Assembly (NCBI GenBank): GCA_037349315.1
Contig: JBAIAC010000024.1
Coordinates: 32,351,501-32,415,500, forward strand
Reading direction: 5' to 3'
Origin: Chelydra serpentina
Lineage: Eukaryota; Chordata; Testudines; Chelydridae
DNA: 64,000 nucleotides
In this document: positions 55,701 to 64,000 of the stretch, one piece after another
Layout of the letters: each line of letters starts with the position of its first letter
How positions within the stretch are numbered: position 1 is the first letter of the stretch
The notes under the pieces: generated by a model
Databases searched by the model: none
What the model was told of the DNA's origin: nothing
The model's input: the letters and a program-made list of their open reading frames with translations, nothing else
Position numbers and translations under genes: made by a program

Positions 55701-57478
55701 ACAGGCAGGTGAAGTTGGGGGTTTCCTGGTTCCCAGTTCTCTAATCAGACCAGTAGACCCCCACCCCTTTTAACATCTTTCTCTCCACTTTTTCAGTGTT
55801 CCCTGGTAGTAATATTGTTAATTGAGAATAATGTATCTTAAGTGGCTGTCCTTCCAACCGGGCAGTCAAAATCTGCAAATATTAACATAAAAATGACAGA
55901 GTCCCACTCCCATTAATCCTACTGCAATTCTCAGTGTTTAAACAAACATTAAATTGTGGAGGGAAGAATGGATTGTCCATGCCTTAAGTATGGCAAGGAG
56001 AAAGCTGGAAACCAGACCCCCTTAAGGGCTTCTCTTCTACTTTTAATATACTGAAAGGGGATTTTCATGACTCTTTGTCACATGCACATGATCAACAACC
56101 TTATCTGCACACACATGATCAACACACCTATTAGAACAGTTTATCATTCTAGTCAATGTTGTTGACTTTGGCAAGTCGGGACAGCTCAAGGAATTGGTAA
56201 TGGGATCTAGTCCCTTACCTCTAAATTGCCAGTTGAAATCCAGCCCTCGTCTGGAAGATGTTACTGTTTCATATAGCTCTGCTTAATATTTGGTGGTTAT
56301 GATCCCATTCCTAGTGGACAGGTACTCAAAAACCGCTTTCACAGAAGGGACTAATTTACATGCCTGTTTGCCTCACTAAGCAGAGCAAACAAGAACTGAA
56401 TAGATATGTAGACTGAACTGTCGTCTCGAAATCTTTCTCCAGAGATGGACCCCCACCTGCCCAGGTCAGGGTTTGGGCACAAGAGGGGAGGAGATGCTCG
56501 TACAGTAGCTATATATTCTGTAGGTAAATAGAGGATTTTGGTATCCACAATTGCCAATCCATCATCTTTCACTAAAACTAAGTTCACATGAAAGATCTTA
56601 ATAGATTTTTTTAAATCAACGTTTAACAATAGTCATGTTCCAGTTAGAGTGTTTCAAGTGTTAAAATGTTCATAACTTAACACCAGCTTGAGCACAGAAG
56701 TTTTTATAATTCTCTTTGTAAAATGTTTTTGCTGATCTGTAGAGAGGGGGAAAAAACAATGGAAATCCAATCTGAATTAATATCCAGGCTGCTGAGAGGA
56801 ACTGAAGAGTATATTAGTCTGACAGCTAGTGACAAAAAGTCATGTTCGTCTACTGTTTGAGGAGGCAAATAAAGTATACAGAAGGAAAGGATGCCTGTTA
56901 GGAAAACTTGCACCATAATGTAGCAAAATGCACGTTTTATATTTATGCCCCATAAAATTGCCTGCTCCTTAATGTGCTCTTTCTACTTTTTTAAATAAAC
57001 AATCAAAGCTGTTCTTGCTCTGGCAGCTTCCCAGGAACGACATGTGTTTCAGCATCTTAGCCATTGAAACTTTCTGACTCAAATCTCCCATTTCCCTTCT
57101 CCATCTAATTTAGTTCAAATGCCATTTGGGGGGGCACGTAGCACATAGCATGCATTATTTTTATTTTTTTCCAGGTGAACTATTGCTTATAGATTGACAA
57201 TGTGGAAACACGTATAGCACCGGCAACAGCATTGCAATCCACCTACCTCACCACAATGTTTTGCCCTTCAATTGGAACCACCATCTGTACAATAGGAAGG
57301 TGGTTTTAGATTCCGTTTAGTCCTTGATTTTCATGCTGAGACTGCCGACAGGGTAGCTGATTAGTGCCAATTGTGGTGGCTTTTGTGAAGTGGATCCCTG
57401 TCAGCTGTGTACTGGGTCATGGCCTCTAGCTCACTTTGCATAGGACATCAAACCACCATCTGATGGTGAAGACTCACC
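55701..57478. other. AT-rich noncoding stretch
   Basis: About 1.8 kb. Nothing recognised. Confidence 0.5.
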
Positions 57479-57753
57479 AAGGACATCTACAGTGCAATTT
57501 AATGTGTAATAGTAGCGTGGATATACCTGCCTGTGCTAGCTTTAATCTAGGTAGCTCCGGTAACAAGAGCAGTGAAGACATGGCAGTGCAAATACCTGGC
57601 GTCCCTGGCAGGCTTGTACTTGGGTGGCTACCCCGTGCTGAAGCTTGTGCCACCGTGTTTTCACTGCTCTTGTTACATGAGCTACCTTGATTTAAGCTAG
57701 CACAGGTAGGCATAATTTTACATTACACCTTAAATTGCTGTGTAGGCATACCC
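57479..57753. mobile_element. About 275 bp MITE with inverted ends
   Basis: The left end is aaggacatctacagtgcaat, and the right end in complement is aagggtatgcctacacagca, both running on into 'attta'. The interior is also inverted: 'gctagctttaatctaggtagct' and 'aacaagagcagtgaa' recur in complement near 57665-57710. Harbinger-like by terminus, but a clean 3 bp duplication is not visible. Confidence 0.68.
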
Positions 57754-58899
57754 TTATATGCTACTGCCCAGGATGCTACTGTCCTAGAACTCAGAGGCTT
57801 GATGTTTGATTTCCACGCACTTGAACTCTCCAGTACCTCAATAAGAAATCATTTGAAAACACTTGCATCCCTACTTAAGTTTCTCTAAAGACACACCAGT
57901 GCCTGCTGGAAAAGGGCATGAAGCTTATAGCTAATTGACTTTAAGGGATGAACATCTGACTAATCTAAACAGTAATCTCTGCATTACATTTTCTCCAGAG
58001 TTCTGGGAATTCCGTTAAACTTTTTAAAGACAGAAATGTGTAAAATATCTTACACAATTATAGAAAATAATGTTATGGCTCTTCACCACTTTTCCTGGGT
58101 TATTGTTTGCTCCTATCTTCCTACAGAAGTTGCTAAGCTACAATAAGATGGTGGGTGACAAATTCTTCATGTAGTGATCAAGGCATACAGTAATGGTGAC
58201 CATTTGGTTAGGCAGAAAGTTACTGCTAAATTACAGGTGGTTTTCACTTTGTGTATGTGTTCAGAGAACTCCTTGCATCATTGTAAACTTTGGTTGTTTC
58301 TGAAGGCAGACATGGGTGAGATGAGTAAGCTTTATAGGGAAGTAAACAAAAGAAAATTAAAGCAACATAAAATTTATGCTTGTCAAATAAGATGGATCAC
58401 TTCTGTTTATTCAGACAGAGATGTCAGATTATATGCAAGAATGTTGAGAAGCCACCTCTAAAACCAATCCCACGTCTAACCTAGAAAATGGACAGACTGT
58501 CTCCTTGTGACAGAGACCTTCTGACAAGTATCAGAGTACGTGAAACTGAAGGCTTGCTGTGTCACCCTTTGCTGAAAACAACATTGGATTTATACTATCA
58601 CTCTTCTTCACCAATGCTTTCTGGTTTCTTCTCTGTTTTATTTTAAACTCATTACTCACTCTTTTCATTTTTGGAATTTTCCTATGTGAAAGTCTGTATT
58701 ACATGCTCCAGAGGACACAGCTTGTATTGGATATATTTGTTTGTCATGTAGGTGGAAGTAAGATATTTGGTTAAATTAATCTGCACCTAAATTAATATTG
58801 CATTTATTTGATAACCCACAAATTCTGCATTTGAGGGGAATGTGTTTCTGCATAATCTCTGTCCACAGTTGTGAGATCATGCCCCAAACTTGCCTTTCC
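57754..58899. other. Unannotated noncoding stretch
   Basis: Includes a 95-codon plus-strand frame at 58174-58461 without recognisable domain. No repeat recognised. Confidence 0.45.
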
Positions 58900-59610
58900 T
58901 GCCTACATAGCATCTCTAAGATCTATCCTTTTCTCTTTGTTCATAGAGCTATAAAATTTGCTCTTGTCCCATCTTAATAACTTTCTTTTCTGACGCCTTT
59001 CTAGTGCCCACAGTGCCCTGCTCCAGTCTGTACAAAATGCTGAAACCAAGATTTTCTCCCTTACCCATGAATTTGACCACAGTAGCTCCTCTTCAAATCC
59101 CTTCACCGTTTTCCCCAGTTTATATCTTCCCAACCCTATCCTGTATTCAGCTAGTCCAAGGATGCCAGCTTCATCACTCTGCTTATCACTTTTTCCTACA
59201 GCTGTTTCTACACTTCCTTCCACACTGCCCTTCTACGCATGGAAGGCCTTGCCTGTGCTGGTCTGCAGATCCACTACTTGCTCTGCTCTTAAATCCTCCT
59301 TGGAGACCCACTTCTTTTTGTGAGGCTGGCAAGAAATTTGCCAGTTAAGTTTCCTAATTGTTCATCCTACATATTTATGAAAAAAATGTGCCACAAACTC
59401 TCCTCCATAGTGTACACTAATATTGCTGAGTTAATACATAACCTTAATGTTGCCCCTGGCCATTCTTCCTAATGTCTTGTTGTTACCCTCACTGTTGTAT
59501 CCAAAATTTGTTTTTAAGCTCTTGAGTATGGGATCTTGTCTTTCCATCTGTCCTGGGAGGTGCCTTGCACATGCTTGGGTAAAGTTAAGAAATATTTTCT
59601 CAGGGAAACT
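58900..59610 (+). mobile_element. L2-like LINE 3' fragment
   Basis: The plus-strand readings include LLQSVQNAETKI-like and then 'cctcttcaaatcccttcacc', which corresponds to the 'TPLLKSLHW' block of L2-clade reverse transcriptases. 'tcctccttggagacccactt' and a 3' UTR with tttttaagctcttgagtatg then 'ggaggtgccttgcacatg' follow. Heavily decayed, with no intact frame. The left limit is approximate. Confidence 0.6.
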
Positions 59611-61519
59611 TTGGCCACAAGAACTTTTCTTCCTCCTCCCCACCTCCAAAAAAGTAATAGGATCTATCTGAAGTCACCTAAAACTAGAAAGGAGGTCCTA
59701 GGGCTCATTAGAGAAGGGGCAGTAGAGTAAGGAGAAGGCTGTGGTGTTGATGGGATTTCCCTTAGTTTGAGTTCGGTGATATTTAACCGCATATCTAGTA
59801 ATCATCTAGGAGTTAGTTCATATCCAACTTCTGTGAATCAAGCGCAAAGTTTGGTTCTTGAACCCCAAACACAGACTGAACCATCCATTCTTTGCACAAC
59901 CCTAATTGTAACCTCTCTTGATTCCTGATCTCAGATTGTACAATGATTTCAACACTAGGTTTTTGCTATCTAATATTTTCTCTACTAGATCTCAACATAT
60001 GGCCGTGAACCTTTCTAATGAGCCTTCAGGCTTTCAGTTTAAAGTGATATTTTTAAATAAAATCCTGCCAACATATAAAATCAGACTCACTATGGAATTC
60101 TGATTGTCATTTAAAATCCACTGAAACTTTGCTTATTATCAGTAAACTCCTTTTGGACATCTGTGACCTGCCACTTTTGGCCAAATTGAATAAGGCACAG
60201 CACAGGCTGGACAATAATGCGATCAATTTCAGAAGAGATTAGTATTTTCTGAAAAATTACCATTATTACAAACCTTTGTCTACAGCACCAAGTAAAGACT
60301 AGGGTTGGATCAATCACTTCAGAGGTAGCAGACCTGATTCTGTGAAGCAGAATACTTATTCTTTGAAACAAACCCAAGTCAAACAATTTTTGCGGCTCAA
60401 AAAGTTAATTTAATTCAACTATTTATCATTCTGCTATGTTGTCTGGGAGAAGAGGTTCTGAGATGCTGTGAGAGGATGCTCTCCTACAAGAGCTGAAATG
60501 CTGTATGAGAAGCTGCTCTTATGAGATTCCCAGGCTTTCATGGAAGTACAGTTACGTATGTTCTCACAAGTTCTCATGAGTATTTCACTCCAGCTTTGTT
60601 CTGACCACAGACGCTGGAAGTTCAGATACAATAAGCATCCAGATCTGAGTTATCTGAACCAAATTTATTGAGGTTTGTCCATTGCTAGTGAAGATGCTTA
60701 AAGTTACACTACAATCCAAATTATTTCCCCCCAAAATTTCCCATAGTCGACTGTCCAGTCTGCAATTAGGGAAGTGTCATGGCTACTTCTGCTATGTATG
60801 GCAAATAACAGTCCCTAAAATGAAACTGATGCAAGTCCAATGATGAGAAGTGAAGGAGTTAAAAATTCCAGTAAATGAGCTCTAGATGAAATTGAACTAC
60901 ATTGGTGCCGAGTCTCTGAATTCTATTAGTTTTGACAACCTCAGTTATTCTAGTGCTTCTCATCATCTGTAAAGCTAACAAGGGCTGATAAGAGATGATG
61001 AGGCACCACACTGGTTTGTATTTCAGAATTCATAAATATTTTACAATACCATTTTCTTACAATCAGATACGTTAGTTTGTCGAGTGTAAATGTTGCTGAA
61101 TATTCACTCAGTGCTGAGGTTTAACAAAGGCACTGCAAGGATAAACATTTTTAAATCAGCAGATATGAGCCATGAGTTGGTGCTACATACTCCACAGTTA
61201 TTTGCTTTCAAATGCATGTTCTAATTTCAGTAAAATTGTTGAGTTTTGACCTCTAGGAGCTGCTGCTGTCTTGCTTGTAAATATACAGTTATGCTTCATA
61301 GCTGCCACCATCTGCCCATCCCCCATCGATTGGTATATTTTTTATTTTTTGAGCTACTTCAAAATTTTACACTATAGTCAGATATCCAAGGATGAATTTA
61401 ATTTGGAACAAACCTTGGTCTTGACATAACAAATTTTACTGGGGGATCAAACAATGCAACGTACAATTTTCTCAGGCTGCACTTCATCTAGAGATACTTG
61501 AGATTCTAAAAATTAAGTA
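59611..61519. other. AT-rich noncoding stretch
   Basis: About 1.9 kb. Nothing recognised. Confidence 0.5.
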
Positions 61520-61880
61520 AATCGGCTGAATGTTTGAAGCAAAAAAATTATATGAAGTACAGTGTGGCCAAACTCTCCCCAAAGTAGCAGTTATTCTTTC
61601 TCCTGCTATAATAAGATGGAGCACACAAATATCACTTGATTAACAGCTGCAGTGTTAATTTCCCTTTTTGGTTGCTTGACTCACAGCAAGAATCATGTCA
61701 ATGCAGCAGAGAAGCAATTAAATTGATTTTAATCTTTGTCAGAGAAGATAACATGCCTCTTTCTTTTCTCATTTAAATAATTAAAGTTTCAGCAGGTATT
61801 ATTTCTGGCTTTAAAGAAATTGGTATCTTAATGTAATAGAATCCTTGTAATTATATACTTAATGGTTCTTAAGAAGTTAA
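61520..61880. promoter_or_regulatory. Possible conserved noncoding element (enhancer-like)
   Basis: Transposon-free and dense in factor-like sites: aacagctgcag (E-box), ttgactcac (AP-1 type), aattaaattgattttaat and ttaaataattaaagt (homeodomain type). This is a composition-based suspicion only. Confidence 0.25.
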
Positions 61881-62478
61881 TCATGGTTTTTCATTTAAAT
61901 GTGTGTGTGTATATGTATATATTATTTATTAAACTTTTATTTGCTTTGGTGGTTATACTTTTAAGAGGGTCGAACATGTAAAAAGTGAAATTCTAAAAAA
62001 AATCCTTTCTCCTCATTCCTTATATTTTGCCTTTTGAATTTTTATTTTAAGCAATATTGTCACACTTCAACAAATGTTTGAAAAATCTTTTATTAAACCA
62101 ATTCTCATTAAAAGGAAGATGAAGCTTTTAGTTGTCTCACTACAATGAATTACTTTGGTTAAAAAAAATCATATAATGAGGAAAAACCAAATATTTTTGT
62201 ATCAATGCCATTGTACAAACTCGACTTCATTAGGAGCACAGTAAATAGAGTTGCACCCTTTTGACCCGAGTGGCTAGTCACACTTGGGTGCTCTAGGGAG
62301 GTTTCCAGGTGGGAGCAGAAACAATGCCCAGTGGAATCTGCCATCTACATGTTGCTAGTTTCTGGGCAGATTCCTTCATGCTTTATTTTAGGTGTGGTGC
62401 CTTAACTGTCCCTTACAACTATCTTAAATGAAGGGTGCATTCACATATGATTTTCAACATGGTTTCAACTCAACCCAT

Positions 62479-63060
62479 AACAAGGTTTAACCCAGCTCAA
62501 ACAATATTGTTACCCTTTTTGGCCTGAGTGGTTAGCCGATATTTGAGTGCGGGCAGGTTATTCACATTAGTAGGAGAAATTGATGATGGAGTCAGGTAGT
62601 CTAATTCAGGTAGTCCTGTTTATTTACAAAGAGTGTACATAAAGTCTTGTTTCCCTGAACACAGTAGGAATAAAACAGAAAAGTTTCTTTGTTTGCATTT
62701 CCAAGCCTGACTTCCCAGCCAGTCCCAAAAGCTTTCTTTCTTCATTTTCTTTCAGGGCCACACTTCCAGTGTTTCACTAGATGCGTCTCCTGCTTCTTTT
62801 GCTGCTTCTGGGTGTTTCAGTTCACGGACACACACACCTCCAACAAAAAATACTCAGTGAAACTCCTCTGTCTCCATAGCTTAGTTTCTGAGCAGCCTTG
62901 CCTGTAGTCTGTGTTTTGGTTGGAGGCTCCTATTGTCTCAGTTATCTTACTCTAAAACAGAACTTTATTGCTTCTTACCTTTATCCTGAATGAAGGGCAG
63001 CTCTCACACCCACCAACTTCAACAAGGTTTCACCCAGCCTCCATCATAATAATACTGTAA
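62479..63060. repeat. Segment with similar ends in direct orientation
   Basis: caaggtttaacccagctcaa at 62481 resembles caaggtttcacccagcctcc at 63023. Separately, 'cccttttgacccgagtgg' at 62258 resembles 'ccctttttggcctgagtgg' at 62513. The pattern suggests an old duplicated or LTR-bounded segment. On the minus strand 'gtaaataaacaggac' near 62613-62627 could be a polyadenylation region. Unclassified. Confidence 0.35.
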
Positions 63061-64000
63061 ATGGGTGAAATTTGAGATTGTGATATTTTTGTGAAATGGA
63101 AGAAATGTTATTAAAAAGACTGCAATGTAAATGATGACTCAAAAATGTGTGGTGAACATTAATTCTCTCTTTGAGCTGAGTTGCTTGGTGGGTCATCACT
63201 GGTCACATGATATTGGTTCTGATTTTTTAATTGGCAGAGTCTACCCCAGGTTAGCAGAAGTCACACAGACTTATTTTCTGAGAGGAGTGCCTGCTTCTTC
63301 TATGTGCTTGCTCTTTCCAAAATCATTCCTCTCATACAGCAAAAGCCACGGGAAAGGGGCTTTTTGTGAAGGGAAACTTCATGAAGAAACTTCTTGTGAG
63401 TTTATCCTGCATCGTCCTCAGAGACATGGAGTCCTCCCTTCCCAGTAAAAGCTCTACCATATTGATGGAGTAGGAAGATCCCAATGAGAAAAGGTGAGAA
63501 GCTGCTATATGGAGGCAACATATCAATAAGGGCATCCTCAAAAGAAAACCTAGAGGAAATAGTAAATCAGTAGCATGATCGGCTAATATGGAATGGGATG
63601 ATTTTTAACCAGGACACATGAATATTTTGAATTCAGTAAACACAGAAATAGGAACTCATGGTTGTGCTGTATGAACCACTGGAAGTTACCAGATCATGAA
63701 ACTACCTATTTTCCCATCCAGTGAAGTTGGACGTTTTCTCTGAGAATTGTCAATTACTGGATGACCTCAACGAGTTATGTTGTGTCCGCCATGTTGTTTG
63801 CATCATACCACTACTAAACTTTCTAAGTTACACCAAGATGAATTATTTCCTGAATTTTAAAAATGAAATGCCTTTTCAAATTTAAAATACAGCTGTGGAA
63901 CTGAGCAACACCACATATAAGCAGCAGGGAGCGCACAAACATCTGATTTGTACTATGCTTGATAAGAGCAAAATATTTCTTTTACTTGTTACTATATCCT
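63061..64000. other. Unannotated noncoding end of window
   Basis: A 105-codon plus-strand frame at 63131-63448 has no recognisable domain. No repeat recognised. Confidence 0.45.

Noticed and set aside
1..64000. CRISPR array, operon, phage or other prokaryote-type system
   Set aside because: There are no spaced short repeats, no dense coding and no ribosome-binding-site pattern. The transposon content is clearly vertebrate.

Overview
This window is noncoding DNA from a vertebrate, most likely a turtle. I found no host protein-coding exon and no host RNA gene that I can support. The lineage call rests on the repeats. There are CR1 LINEs whose 3' ends carry the octamer-type tail (ATTCTATG), and a tRNA-derived SINE that borrows a CR1 tail, the arrangement described for the tortoise Pol III SINE. 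There are also a Penelope-like element, Harbinger-like and hAT MITEs, and a family of roughly 1.15 kb solo LTRs. All were assigned by reading, without a database. The open frames in the window are short, and the recognisable ones are decayed transposon proteins.

Layout. 1-10 kb: AT-rich intergenic or intronic DNA with a GT and a CT microsatellite, a MIR-like SINE with a 116 bp hAT MITE just behind it (perfect 8 bp target duplication), and a degraded LTR near 8.8-9.35 kb. 10.6-13.7 kb: a 5'-truncated CR1 on the minus strand with endonuclease and reverse-transcriptase remnants, split by a 296 bp Harbinger-like MITE. 14.1-14.9 kb: a Penelope-like fragment with a perfect 12 bp target duplication. 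16.3-20.5 kb: a GC-rich inverted-repeat element, a 591 bp LTR, a 396 bp GC-rich hAT element, a 0.96 kb AT-rich element, and a second copy of the small hAT MITE. 22.6-27.2 kb: a 291 bp hairpin-bearing element, a long GT repeat, a 203 bp fold-back retroelement carrying a hammerhead-like core, a long-inverted-repeat element and a small hAT. 30.5-33.7 kb: an LTR-internal-LTR assembly with a candidate primer-binding site and polypurine tract, itself interrupted by an 838 bp solo LTR with a 4 bp duplication. 34.2-35.4 kb: a small MITE and a tRNA-CR1 SINE. 36.5-39.1 kb: a plus-strand CR1 split by a 1.2 kb LTR. 43.3 kb: a 399 bp solo LTR with a perfect 5 bp duplication. 46.5 and 51.0 kb: two more 1.15 kb solo LTRs. 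47.8 kb: a Charlie-like hAT. 57.5 kb: a MITE. 58.9-59.6 kb: an L2-like LINE 3' end. The rest is unannotated AT-rich DNA.

Together these form a layered insertion record rather than a pathway. Several insertions lie inside older ones and give a local relative chronology. The most noteworthy signals are hammerhead-like cores in two Penelope-type sequences (one inside a 74 bp, 97% identical hairpin), the short LTR assembly that lacks pol, a dispersed roughly 25 bp terminal motif shared by five loci, and a family of roughly 70 bp palindromes built on TTGACTTCAATGG. Two AT-rich stretches (about 7.4-8.3 kb and 61.5-61.9 kb) have the look of conserved noncoding elements, but that cannot be tested from one sequence.
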